Source of the DNA: an uncultured Dorea sp.
GTDB lineage: Bacteria > Bacillota > Clostridia > Lachnospirales > Lachnospiraceae
Direction: 5' to 3'
Assembly (NCBI GenBank): GCA_910584265.1
Contig: CAJTZE010000037.1
Coordinates: 1-33,745 of the forward strand
Length of the DNA: 33,745 nt
The notes below the pieces were generated by a model. It worked only from the letters and a program-made list of their open reading frames with translations. It was not told the DNA's origin and did no database searches. The position numbers and the translations under genes are program-made. Shown here in pieces: positions 7,978-15,759 of this stretch; positions within the stretch are counted from its first letter, which is position 1; every line of letters begins with the position of its first letter.

Positions 7978-8748
7978 ATGTACTATGTAGGAATAGATAT
8001 CGGCTCTACAGCATCGAAAACAGCAGTACGTGGTGATAAAGAATTTATGTTTGTACTGCCCACAGGCTGGAGCAGCAAGGAAACAACCATGACGATCAAG
8101 GAGAAGCTTCTGGAGGAAGGTATCGATATTGCATCCGATGAGGTCAAGGTTGTTGCTACGGGCTACGGAAGGATTGCTGTAGATTTTGCAGATTATGTGA
8201 TTACAGAGATTACCTGTCATGCCAGAGGAGGAAGAGAGCTGGCGGGGGATGACTGTACTATTATCGATGTAGGCGGACAGGATACAAAGGTAATTCTGGT
8301 TTCCGGAGGCATGGTGCAGGACTTCCTGATGAATGATAAATGCTCAGCCGGCACAGGGAAATTCTTAGAAATCATGGCAAACAGGCTGGGAGTGACGCTG
8401 CAGGAGCTGTTTGATATGGCAGGCACGGGAGAAGTCTTGTCGATCAGCTCTCTGTGTACGGTATTTGCAGAATCTGAGGTGATCAATTACATCGGCGAGG
8501 GTAAGAAACGGGAGGATATTGCGGCAGGTGTGGTAGACTCGGTAGCGGCTAAGGTTGCACAGCTGGCAGGAAGGAAGAACGTGTCGGATAACATCATCCT
8601 GACTGGCGGAATCAGCAGCAGTACATATTTTACGGATATTCTTTCCGGGAAGCTGGGGAAGAAGGTGGAGCCTACGGAAAACGGCAGATTTGCCGGGGCG
8701 ATCGGCGCGGCGATTCTGGCGGAGGAAAAGAGCAGAGGCAAAAAATAA
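7978..8748 (+). CDS. Acyl-CoA dehydratase activase-type ATPase (HgdC/BadF/BcrA family)
   Basis: A 256-residue ASKHA-fold ATPase. GIDIGSTASKTAV at residues 5-17 is the phosphate-1 loop, DVGGQDTK (97-104) the phosphate-2 region and ILTGGISSS (207-215) the adenosine loop. Cys122 (NDKCSAGTGKF) and Cys160 (SSLCTVFAESE) match the two cysteines that bind the single [4Fe-4S] cluster across the homodimer interface in HgdC. ATP hydrolysis drives one-electron transfer from ferredoxin or flavodoxin to the partner reductase at 6351. The frame extends to ATG 7924, but GAGGGAG at 7965-7971 and the conserved MYYVGIDIGS start select 7978. Last gene of the four-gene module. The DCCP reductase-activase role is inferred from the lone HgdB-like partner. 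Confidence 0.92.
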   Translation: MYYVGIDIGSTASKTAVRGDKEFMFVLPTGWSSKETTMTIKEKLLEEGIDIASDEVKVVATGYGRIAVDFADYVITEITCHARGGRELAGDDCTIIDVGGQDTKVILVSGGMVQDFLMNDKCSAGTGKFLEIMANRLGVTLQELFDMAGTGEVLSISSLCTVFAESEVINYIGEGKKREDIAAGVVDSVAAKVAQLAGRKNVSDNIILTGGISSSTYFTDILSGKLGKKVEPTENGRFAGAIGAAILAEEKSRGKK

Positions 8749-8806
8749 ACGTGGATTCAGAGGGTATTCCCGGTATGTGCGGCGGAAGATATGCTGTAAA
8801 ATACAT

Positions 8807-8835
8807 TTGACAAACAGACTGCCAATTTATATAAT
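8807..8835 (+). promoter_or_regulatory. Promoter of the thiE-thiD operon
   Basis: A perfect consensus: TTGACA (8807-8812), 17 nt, TATAAT (8830-8835). Transcription would start about 8842, just before the riboswitch. Confidence 0.85.
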
Positions 8836-8850
8836 TGAAACAATAGAAAA

Positions 8851-8935
8851 CAGGGGAGCTCGTGTGACGGGCTGAGAGGAAGTAAGAAGCTTCGACCCTT
8901 TAACCTGATGCGGATAATGCCGCCGTAGGAAGTCA
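8851..8935 (+). promoter_or_regulatory. TPP (THI box) riboswitch
   Basis: The conserved elements of the thiamine pyrophosphate aptamer appear in order: GGGGAGC near 8853, CTGAGAGG at 8872-8879, GACCCTTTAACCTGAT at about 8894-8909, then CGGATAATGCCGCCGTAGG to about 8929. Bound TPP should favour the terminator at 8951-8979 and switch off thiE-thiD. Confidence 0.93.
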
Positions 8936-8950
8936 TAAGGTGATTTTTCG

Positions 8951-8979
8951 GAGGTACCCCTATGGGTACCTCATTTTTA
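8951..8979 (+). terminator. Intrinsic terminator of the TPP riboswitch expression platform
   Basis: GAGGTACCC (8951-8959) and GGGTACCTC (8964-8972) form a perfect 9-bp stem with the loop CTAT, followed by ATTTTTAT. It stands between aptamer and thiE, so control is by premature termination. Confidence 0.88.
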
Positions 8980-9042
8980 TAATATTAGGAAACATCGTTC
9001 CAATTCCTTATAAAGAGAACGAATACCGGAAAGGAGAACTAT

Positions 9043-9687
9043 ATGAGATTAATCAGAGAGGACCTGCTGTTGTATGCAGTGACGGATAAGCGCTGGCTGG
9101 ACGGAGAAACCCTGTATAGTCAGGTGGAAAAGGCACTGAAGGGGGGAGTAACCTTTGTACAGCTCAGGGAGAAGCAGCTTGAGGAAGAGCAGTTTCTTGA
9201 AGAAGCACTGGAGATCGGGAGGCTATGTAGAAGCTATGGTGTGCCGTTTGTTATCAATGATAACGTGGCAATTGCGGCGAAATCAGATGCGGACGGAGTC
9301 CATGTAGGGCAGGGTGATATGGATGCTGGCTCTGTCAGGGCGCTGCTCGGCCCGGATAAGATTATCGGGGTATCTGTCCATACCGTGGAGGAGGCGCTCG
9401 CGGCGGAAGCAGGAGGAGCCGATTATCTGGGAACCGGATCGGCATTTTCGACCGGAACAAAGAAGGATGCGAGGCTCCTGCCGGATGGAATGCTGCATGA
9501 TATTTGCGGCGCAGTGAAGATTCCGGTTATTGCAATCGGGGGGATTGAAAAGGACAATGTGCATAAGCTTCAGGGAAACGGCTTAAGCGGAATTGCTGTG
9601 GTTCATGCAATTTTTGGACAGCCGGATATTACGGGGGCCTGCAGTGAGCTGAAGGAACAGGTAAAGCGGATCGTTTGGGAAGATTGA
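9043..9687 (+). CDS. thiE: Thiamine-phosphate synthase
   Basis: A 214-residue TIM-barrel enzyme joining HMP pyrophosphate and the thiazole phosphate to give thiamine phosphate. Visible signatures are VQLREK (diphosphate/substrate site), FVINDNVAIA, ADGVHVGQGDMD, IIGVSVHT, YLGTGSAFSTGTKKDA and the final phosphate-binding IAIGGIEKDN; length is standard. AAGGAG at 9031-9036 is 6 nt before the ATG. First gene after the TPP riboswitch and terminator, and followed by thiD after 23 nt. No thiC, thiG, thiM or transporter is near, so the window covers only the coupling and HMP-phosphorylation steps. Confidence 0.95.
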   Translation: MRLIREDLLLYAVTDKRWLDGETLYSQVEKALKGGVTFVQLREKQLEEEQFLEEALEIGRLCRSYGVPFVINDNVAIAAKSDADGVHVGQGDMDAGSVRALLGPDKIIGVSVHTVEEALAAEAGGADYLGTGSAFSTGTKKDARLLPDGMLHDICGAVKIPVIAIGGIEKDNVHKLQGNGLSGIAVVHAIFGQPDITGACSELKEQVKRIVWED

Positions 9688-9710
9688 TGCAGAGGAGAGG
9701 ACGGATATTT

Positions 9711-10514
9711 ATGAAAACAGTATTAACAATTGCCGGAAGCGATTCCAGCGGAGGAGCCGGTATTCAGGCAGATATTAAGACAATGCTCAGCAATGGCGTG
9801 TATGCTATGAGTGCAGTTACAGCTTTGACTGCGCAGAATACAGTTGGAGTAACTGGGATTATGGAGGTATCCCCGGGATTTCTGGCGGAACAGTTAGACA
9901 ATATATTTACGGATATTTACCCGGATGCAGTGAAAATCGGCATGGTTCCGTCCAGTGCATTGATACATACCATTGCAGATAAATTGGAGGAATACGGCGC
10001 TGAAAATATTGTGACAGACCCGGTTATGGTTTCAACCAGCGGGGCAGAGCTGATTGGCAGCGGGGCAATGCAGGCGCTAAAAGAAAGGCTGCTGCCATTA
10101 GCCGCGGTTCTGACGCCGAATATTCCGGAGACGGAAGTGCTTACCGGCATGAAGATCCGGACGGAAGAGGATATGCTTCGTGGAGCGGCCGAAATCAGCA
10201 GGACTTATCACTGTGCGGTGCTCTGTAAGGGCGGTCATCAGCTGAATGACGCTAATGACCTTCTCTGCCGGGCGGGAAGCTATAAGTGGTTCTATGGGAA
10301 ACGCATCAATACGTCTAACACCCATGGAACCGGCTGTACCTTATCCAGCGCTATTGCGTCGAATCTGGCGAAGGGATATGACTTGGATATGTCAGTAAAA
10401 CGTGCAAAGGAATATGTTTCCGGCGCCCTTGCGGCAGGCCTCCGGCTGGGAAAAGGATGCGGACCAATGGATCACGGCTTTGACATCCGGAGCAAATTTA
10501 AAGGCCTATCCTGA
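9711..10514 (+). CDS. thiD: Hydroxymethylpyrimidine/phosphomethylpyrimidine kinase
   Basis: A 267-residue ribokinase-family enzyme that phosphorylates HMP twice to HMP-PP, the substrate of ThiE. TIAGSDSSGGAGIQADIKT at the N-terminus is the classic ThiD signature; VTDPVMVSTSGAEL binds the pyrimidine and phosphate, and NTHGTGCTLSSAIASNLA near the C-terminus carries the catalytic Asp-equivalent/anion-hole GTGC motif. The open frame extends to 9675 inside thiE, but AGGAGAGG at 9693-9700, 10 nt before the ATG at 9711, and the conserved start fix 9711. Co-transcribed with thiE under the riboswitch. Its last 9 nt overlap the end of the convergent rluA-like gene, with no visible terminator between them. 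Confidence 0.95.
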   Translation: MKTVLTIAGSDSSGGAGIQADIKTMLSNGVYAMSAVTALTAQNTVGVTGIMEVSPGFLAEQLDNIFTDIYPDAVKIGMVPSSALIHTIADKLEEYGAENIVTDPVMVSTSGAELIGSGAMQALKERLLPLAAVLTPNIPETEVLTGMKIRTEEDMLRGAAEISRTYHCAVLCKGGHQLNDANDLLCRAGSYKWFYGKRINTSNTHGTGCTLSSAIASNLAKGYDLDMSVKRAKEYVSGALAAGLRLGKGCGPMDHGFDIRSKFKGLS

Positions 10515-11402
10515 TGCGGTCATTACGGACTGCATATCTGCCGGAAGAGGAGCCTGAAAATCCATTGCTTCTCCGGTTATGGGATGAGGGAAGGAGAGCC
10601 TGTGGGAGTGCAGCGCCTGTCTTTCGATGCAGGACATGTCCGGATTATACAGGTAATCACCGATTAAGGGATAGCCTAGATATTTCATATGGATGCGGAT
10701 TTGATGGGTGCGTCCGGTTTCCAGCTTCAGCGCCACAAGGCTGTGCCGCTCATCGGCGGCCACAAGCCGGTAATGGGTAACGGCCGGTTCGCCCTGCTCC
10801 CAGTCTACGGTTCGTTCTATGATGGTTCCCGGCTTTCTTGCCAGCGGAGCTGTAATCGTCCCGGATTCAGGGGTTACATGCCCTTTTGTAATAGCAAGGT
10901 ATTCCCGGTGCACTTCTCTTCTTCCGGTCATGGACGAAAGAATGCCTGCGCTGACCAGATGCTTTGCCACAACCGTCAGGCCGGAGGTATCCCTGTCCAG
11001 CCGGTTACAGCACCGGAAGATAAACGGTTTATCCTGTTCCCTGTAATACCAGGCGAGTGCATTGGCCATGGTATTGTAATAATTATTTAGAGAGGGATGG
11101 ACGGGCATCCCGGCAGGCTTGTTGATTACAATAATGTCTTCGTCTTCATATACGATATCCAGGGGCAGCTTTACCGGAGGAATCTTTTCCGAGCACCGGG
11201 TCTCGGTAATGCAGACGGTCAATCGGTCGCCCGGGGAAAGGGTCTGGCGCATATAATAATGGACGCCGTTGACCAGAATACTCTCCGGCATCCGTTTGAT
11301 CGAAGCAATATTCTGGGAAGAATATCCCTTACGTTTTAAATATTGTTCTACGCGGAGTCCGTCTTCGGATTCCTTTATTTCATAATAAATAATTCGAGTC
11401 AT
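10506..11402 (-). CDS. RluA-family rRNA/tRNA pseudouridine synthase
   Basis: A 298-residue protein with an N-terminal S4 RNA-binding domain (about residues 10-75, including SIKRMPESILVNG and LSPGDRLTV) and a C-terminal pseudouridine synthase domain. The catalytic aspartate is in NRLDRDTSGLTVVAK (the family norm is HRLDxxTSG, so His is replaced by Asn here, a common variant). DEDIIVINKPAGMPVHPS and LETGRTHQIRIHMKYLGYPLIGDYLY are further family motifs. RluD-like; the target uridine cannot be told from sequence. The frame runs back to 11447, but GGGAG 7 nt before the ATG at 11402 (plus-strand CTCCC 11410-11414) favours this start. Transcribed opposite to thiD and divergently from the Nudix gene. 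Confidence 0.9.
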   Translation of the reverse strand: MTRIIYYEIKESEDGLRVEQYLKRKGYSSQNIASIKRMPESILVNGVHYYMRQTLSPGDRLTVCITETRCSEKIPPVKLPLDIVYEDEDIIVINKPAGMPVHPSLNNYYNTMANALAWYYREQDKPFIFRCCNRLDRDTSGLTVVAKHLVSAGILSSMTGRREVHREYLAITKGHVTPESGTITAPLARKPGTIIERTVDWEQGEPAVTHYRLVAADERHSLVALKLETGRTHQIRIHMKYLGYPLIGDYLYNPDMSCIERQALHSHRLSFPHPITGEAMDFQAPLPADMQSVMTASG

Positions 11403-11483
11403 TGCATTTCTCCCGTAAATTCGATAAGATAAATCCGTAGATATCATAGCATATTCTATAAATTTAGAAAACAGGTGAAAATA

Positions 11484-11972
11484 ATGGCAAAGCTAAGCAC
11501 ACTATGTTATATCGAAAAGGATGGACAATACCTGATGCTTCACAGGAATGCGAAGAAAAACGATGTCAATGAGGGCAAATGGATCGGCGTGGGCGGACAT
11601 TTTGAAGAGGACGAGAGTCCGGAGGAATGTCTGCTGAGGGAAGTGAAAGAGGAGACAGGGCTTACGCTTACTTCTTATAGATACCGGGCGATGGTTACCT
11701 TTGTATCCGGAAACGGAGTGACGGAATATATGTCGCTGTTTACGGCAGATGGATTTGAAGGGGAGCAGATACCCTGCAATGAAGGGGATCTGGAGTGGGT
11801 AGAAATCTCCCGCATTGAAGAGCTGAATCTGTGGGAAGGGGATCTGATATTCCACAGGCTTCTTCTTGAGAGGGATACTTTCTTTTCCCTGAAGCTGGTG
11901 TATGACGGGCATGATAAGCTGGTCTATGCCGCGCTGGACGGGAAAGAGATGGAGATAGGTTATCATCAATGA
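11484..11972 (+). CDS. Nudix hydrolase, MutT/8-oxo-dGTP diphosphatase-like
   Basis: A 162-residue cytoplasmic hydrolase. The Nudix box is complete: G-x5-E-x7-REVKEETGL starting at GGHFEEDESPEE, so it binds divalent metal and hydrolyses a nucleoside diphosphate linked to another group. The N-terminal LCYIEKDGQYLMLHRNAKKNDVNEGKW stretch (in parts LCYIEKDGQYLML, HRNAKKNDVNEGKW) resembles Gram-positive MutT/YtkD-type 8-oxo-dGTPases, but substrate is not certain. A GTG at 11475 is open in frame; AGGTGA at 11473-11478 is 5 nt before ATG 11484, which is preferred. The next gene starts 18 nt after the stop, so it is probably co-transcribed with the GTPase-nuclease fusion. Confidence 0.85.
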   Translation: MAKLSTLCYIEKDGQYLMLHRNAKKNDVNEGKWIGVGGHFEEDESPEECLLREVKEETGLTLTSYRYRAMVTFVSGNGVTEYMSLFTADGFEGEQIPCNEGDLEWVEISRIEELNLWEGDLIFHRLLLERDTFFSLKLVYDGHDKLVYAALDGKEMEIGYHQ

Positions 11973-11990
11973 CGGAAAGGGGCGCTTTTG

Positions 11991-14747
11991 ATGGCTGATA
12001 CATCAGAAAATAAGCCAAAATATAAAGAGGGAAGGCATATCTGCATCGGTGTTCTCGCTCATGTGGATTCTGGCAAGACGACGCTTTCAGAGAGCATTCT
12101 CTATGAGACCGGAAGAATCCGCAAACCGGGCCGGGTGGATCACGGGGATGCCTGTCTGGATACCCATGAGCTGGAGAGGAGCAGGGGGATTACCATATTT
12201 TCCAGTCAGGCAGAGTTTGTGCTGGGAGATAAGTCCATAACGCTTTTGGATACGCCGGGGCATGTGGACTTTTCCGCCGAGATGGAGCGGACGCTGCAGG
12301 TGCTGGATTATGGGATTCTGGTCATCAATGGAGCAGACGGGGTACAAGGACATACGAGGACTTTGTGGCGGCTGCTTAGGAGGTATCGGATTCCCGTTTT
12401 TCTTTTTGTTAATAAGATGGATCAGGATGGAACGGATGGGCAGCGTCTGATGGAAGAGCTTAAGGAGCAGCTTTCAGAGGGCTGCGTTCCGTTTCAGGAG
12501 GAGCTTTCCGGTGAAGCCTTGGAAAGCATAGCTGTAACCGAAGAGGATGCCCTGGAGGAGTATCTTAAGACGGATGTCCTGTCAGACAATACGATACGAA
12601 GCCTGATCCGGAGACGGAGGATTTTTCCGTGCTATTTCGGTTCGGCATTAAAAATGCAGGGTATTAAGGAATTTCTTCAAGGGCTGGAGTGTTACATGGA
12701 AGCGCCGGAATATCCGGAAGGCTTTGGCGCGAGAGTGTATAAGATTTCCAGAGATGCTTCCGGGATGCGCCTGACCCATATGAAAATAACCGGCGGAAGC
12801 CTTAAGGTGAAAGAGTCTGTGACGAACCGGAAGCCGGATATGGATGAAAAGCCGGGCGGGGAGATGAATGTCTGGGAAGAAAAGGTCAATCAGATCCGGA
12901 TTTATTCGGGGGAGAAATATGAGACCGTGCAGGAGGCATCCGCAGGAATGGTCTGTGCGGTGACAGGACTCAGCCTGACTTATCCGGGAGAAGGGCTGGG
13001 ACAGGAGAGGAAGTCTGCTGCGCCTGTGCTGGAACCGGTGCTGAGTTACCGGGTCATCCTGCCGGAGGGGACGGATACCCATACGATGCTTTTGAACCTG
13101 CGCAGGCTGGAAGAGGAAGACCCTATGCTCCGTATCCTGTGGAATGAGGAGCTGGGAGAGATCTACGTGCAGATTATGGGGGAAATCCAGCTTGAGATAT
13201 TAAAGAGCCTGATTGAGGAACGATTTAGTATCAGAGTATCCTTTGATACAGGAAATATTGTATACAAAGAAACTATTCGGAAAGAGGCAGAAGGAGTAGG
13301 ACATTTTGAGCCGCTGCGTCATTATGCGGAGGTGCATCTGATCCTGGAACCGGGAAAGCCGGGGAGCGGCCTTGTATTTTCTTCTGAATGCAGCGAGGAT
13401 GTACTGGATAAAAGCTGGCAGCGCCTGATATTGACTCATTTGCAGGAGAAGGAGCACAGAGGAGTTCTGACGGGCTCTGTGGTTACCGATATGCGGATTA
13501 CGCTGGCGGCAGGACGCGCCCATTTAAAGCACACAGAGGGCGGGGATTTCCGCCAGGCGGTCTACCGCGCGGTCCGGCAGGGATTGATGCAGGCAGAGAG
13601 TGTGCTTTTAGAGCCCTATTATGCTTTCAATCTGGAGATTCCCTCAGAAAATGTGGGACGTGCCCTGAATGATATCCAGAAAATGCACGGGGAATTTGAA
13701 CCGCTGGAGGCGGACGGGGATTTTTCTGTGATAAGGGGAAGCGCGCCGGTGTCCGGGATGCGGGATTATCAGCTGGAAATTGCGGCGTATACCAAGGGCC
13801 GGGGAAGACTGTTCTGTACCCTGAAGGGCTATGAACCCTGCCGTAATGCAGAGGAAGTGATAGAAGCTGCCGGATATGATCCAGAGGCAGATACGGAGAA
13901 CCCGCCGGGTTCTATATTCTGTTCCCATGGGGCAGGCTATTATGTGCCCTGGAATGAAGTGTTTCAGTATATGCATATAGAGAGCCAGCTAAAGAAGCAA
14001 AGAGAGCAGGAACAGGAAGAGAAACCGGCAGGCCGGAGCATGGGAAGGAGCAGCCTATCCGGCAAAAAAGCGCCTTCTATGGCATCTGCTGGGCAGAATG
14101 CCGCAGAAGAGAAGGAGCTGGAGGATATTTTTATCCGTACGTATGGGAAAATTGAGCGGAGGAATCCGCCGGGAAGACAAATTGTGGCGGTTTCAAATGA
14201 GAAAAAGCAGGCAGAAAAAGAGAGAGTCCGCAAGGAATATCTTCTGGTGGACGGGTACAATATTATATTTGCATGGGAAGAGTTAAAGGTACTGGCGGAG
14301 GACAATATTGAAGCCGCAAGAAATAAGCTGATGGATATTCTAAGCAACTATCAGGGATTTAAAAAATGTACGCTGATCCTGGTGTTTGATGCCTATAAGG
14401 TAGAAGGAGAAGCTCTGGAGATCCAGCGGTATCACAACATCCATGTGGTATATACCAAGGAGGCGGAGACCGCCGACCAGTATATTGAGAAGGTAGTGCA
14501 TGAGATTGGAAGGAAGTATCAGGTTACGGTTGCAACCTCCGACGGAGTGGAGCAGGTTATTACAGCCGGACAGGGCGCAAAGCTGATTTCTGCACGGGAA
14601 TTTGAGGAAGAGGTGCATTTGGCAGAGCGCCAGATCAGGGAAGAATGGGAACGGCACAGACAGAGCGGAAGAAATTATCTGTTTGACCATATGGATAAAG
14701 AACTGGCCGGACAGATGGAAGATATAAGACTTGGAAATAGAAGGTGA
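11991..14747 (+). CDS. TetM/EF-G-like ribosomal GTPase fused to a YacP/Rae1-like NYN nuclease domain
   Basis: A 918-residue two-part protein. Residues 15-665 are a translation-factor GTPase of the TetM/TetO branch: G1 AHVDSGKTTL (23-32), G2 RGITIF (65-70), G3 DTPGHVD (87-93), G4 NKMD (141-144), G5 GSALKM (217-222), EF-G-like domains III-V and a tail with FCSHGAGYYVPWNEV. Residues 666-745 are a charged linker. Residues 746-890 are a NYN/PIN-like domain: LLVDGYNIIF (Asp754), LVFDAY (Asp800), ETADQYIE (Asp829) and ATSDG (Asp851). Asp754 and Asp829 match in spacing the catalytic pair of B. subtilis Rae1 (YacP), a ribosome A-site endoribonuclease. TetM removes tetracycline from the A site; here resistance is not implied, since housekeeping TetM-like proteins are common in this family. 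GGAAAGGGG (11974-11982) precedes the ATG. It may be a ribosome-rescue or mRNA-cleaving factor (inference). Confidence 0.88.
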   Translation: MADTSENKPKYKEGRHICIGVLAHVDSGKTTLSESILYETGRIRKPGRVDHGDACLDTHELERSRGITIFSSQAEFVLGDKSITLLDTPGHVDFSAEMERTLQVLDYGILVINGADGVQGHTRTLWRLLRRYRIPVFLFVNKMDQDGTDGQRLMEELKEQLSEGCVPFQEELSGEALESIAVTEEDALEEYLKTDVLSDNTIRSLIRRRRIFPCYFGSALKMQGIKEFLQGLECYMEAPEYPEGFGARVYKISRDASGMRLTHMKITGGSLKVKESVTNRKPDMDEKPGGEMNVWEEKVNQIRIYSGEKYETVQEASAGMVCAVTGLSLTYPGEGLGQERKSAAPVLEPVLSYRVILPEGTDTHTMLLNLRRLEEEDPMLRILWNEELGEIYVQIMGEIQLEILKSLIEERFSIRVSFDTGNIVYKETIRKEAEGVGHFEPLRHYAEVHLILEPGKPGSGLVFSSECSEDVLDKSWQRLILTHLQEKEHRGVLTGSVVTDMRITLAAGRAHLKHTEGGDFRQAVYRAVRQGLMQAESVLLEPYYAFNLEIPSENVGRALNDIQKMHGEFEPLEADGDFSVIRGSAPVSGMRDYQLEIAAYTKGRGRLFCTLKGYEPCRNAEEVIEAAGYDPEADTENPPGSIFCSHGAGYYVPWNEVFQYMHIESQLKKQREQEQEEKPAGRSMGRSSLSGKKAPSMASAGQNAAEEKELEDIFIRTYGKIERRNPPGRQIVAVSNEKKQAEKERVRKEYLLVDGYNIIFAWEELKVLAEDNIEAARNKLMDILSNYQGFKKCTLILVFDAYKVEGEALEIQRYHNIHVVYTKEAETADQYIEKVVHEIGRKYQVTVATSDGVEQVITAGQGAKLISAREFEEEVHLAERQIREEWERHRQSGRNYLFDHMDKELAGQMEDIRLGNRR

Positions 14748-14826
14748 GTTTTTTTGCGGAATGGTGTATAATATGGGCAGGAAGCAAACAGACTAAATTT
14801 AAGAACAACGGGAAAAGGAGGGCAAT

Positions 14827-15138
14827 ATGGCAGCAATACATGTTACGTCAGATGATTTTAAAGAGGTTGTTTTGAATTCGGATAAACCGGTTTTGGTAGA
14901 CTTCTGGGCAAAATGGTGCGGACCCTGCCAGACGATGGGGCCGATTGTGGAGGAACTGGCAGAAGAGCTTCAGGATATGAAGGTATGTAAGCTGGACATT
15001 GATGAGGCGATGGAGATTGCAAGACAGTACCGCGTGATGTCTATCCCGTCATTTCTGATTTTTAAAGACGGCGAGGTTGCGGCAAGGACTGTTGGAGAGC
15101 AGACGAAAGCAGAGCTTATGGCGTTTGCAGACCGCTAA
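14827..15138 (+). CDS. trxA: Thioredoxin
   Basis: A 103-residue thioredoxin of standard length. The redox motif WCGPC is at residues 29-33 in VDFWAKWCGPCQTMGP; the cis-proline loop is MSIPSFLIFKDGE. It reduces protein disulfides with electrons from thioredoxin reductase, which is not encoded here. AGGAGG (14817-14822) lies 4 nt before the ATG. A TATAAT at 14767-14772 could be a -10 box, but no fair -35 is seen, so it may also be read from the upstream fusion gene, whose stop is 79 nt away. Confidence 0.93.
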   Translation: MAAIHVTSDDFKEVVLNSDKPVLVDFWAKWCGPCQTMGPIVEELAEELQDMKVCKLDIDEAMEIARQYRVMSIPSFLIFKDGEVAARTVGEQTKAELMAFADR

Positions 15139-15199
15139 ATATATGGAGAAGTTACTAAAAAATCAAAATAATTTACCAGAAATACGGTATAAACTCCAA

Positions 15200-15227
15200 T
15201 TGAAATATGCAGTACATGTGCTATAAT
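15200..15227 (+). promoter_or_regulatory. Promoter of the DUF6465-like gene
   Basis: TTGAAA (15200-15205), 16-nt spacer, TATAAT (15222-15227), 63 nt before the start codon at 15291. Confidence 0.65.
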
Positions 15228-15290
15228 TATTCCTGATACGAGGAAATCATAAACAAATGATATAGAACCAGAGTATGAGGAGGAAATATT

Positions 15291-15698
15291 ATGGCAGCAA
15301 AGACAATAGCAAAAACTGCGGCGAAAACTGCTGAGACGAAGCCGGCAGACGCAAAGAAGGCTGAGACTAAGGCGAAAGAGACAGAGACAAAGGCGGCAGC
15401 TGCAAAGAAAACAGATACGAAAGCAAAGACAGCAGAAGTAAAAAAGGCTGAGAAGAAGCCTGCCGTAAAAGCGGCGAAAAAGCCTGTGGCAAAGAAAGAG
15501 ATAAAGGTCAATGCTTATGTGGAATATCAGGGCAGGAAGGCGGAAGAGAAGACGATCATCGCCGATGTAAAGAAGGCATGGACCAAGTCTGGCGGTAAGG
15601 TTGGCGATATTAAGACTATGGATCTTTATATTAAGCCGGAAGAGAATGCTGTATATTATGTGATCAACGGTACAGAGACCGGAGCCGTTGCATTTTAA
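15291..15698 (+). CDS. DUF6465-like protein with histone H1-like Lys/Ala tail
   Basis: A 135-residue protein in two parts. Residues 1-72 are almost only Ala, Lys, Thr and Glu, with repeated AKK/ETK/AEVKKAEKKPA units, like the disordered tail of histone H1 or Hc1-type bacterial proteins. Residues 73-135 form a small conserved domain (IKVNAYVEYQGRKAEEKTII, then VKKAWTKSGGKVGDIKTMDLYIKP and YYVINGTETG) that I recognise as the DUF6465 family of Lachnospiraceae. AGGAGG precedes the ATG. Own promoter at 15200. The strongly basic tail suggests nucleic-acid binding, but this is inference and no function is established to my knowledge. The low-complexity tail is likely to vary in length between strains. 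Confidence 0.8.
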   Translation: MAAKTIAKTAAKTAETKPADAKKAETKAKETETKAAAAKKTDTKAKTAEVKKAEKKPAVKAAKKPVAKKEIKVNAYVEYQGRKAEEKTIIADVKKAWTKSGGKVGDIKTMDLYIKPEENAVYYVINGTETGAVAF

Positions 15699-15759
15699 GC
15701 CGGACTGCTGCGGTACAATAGCGGAACGGCTGAATTAAGAGACGCAAAGGAGAAAGACA

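Noticed and set aside
11991..14747. Acquired tetracycline resistance gene
   Set aside because: The GTPase part is TetM-like, but the C-terminal nuclease fusion, the housekeeping neighbours (Nudix, thioredoxin) and the absence of any mobile element argue for a chromosomal factor; resistance cannot be inferred.
15227..15511. Minus-strand ORF of Phe/Ala-rich sequence
   Set aside because: It is the antisense reading of the Lys/Ala-rich DUF6465-like gene, whose promoter, ribosome binding site and conserved domain are on the plus strand.
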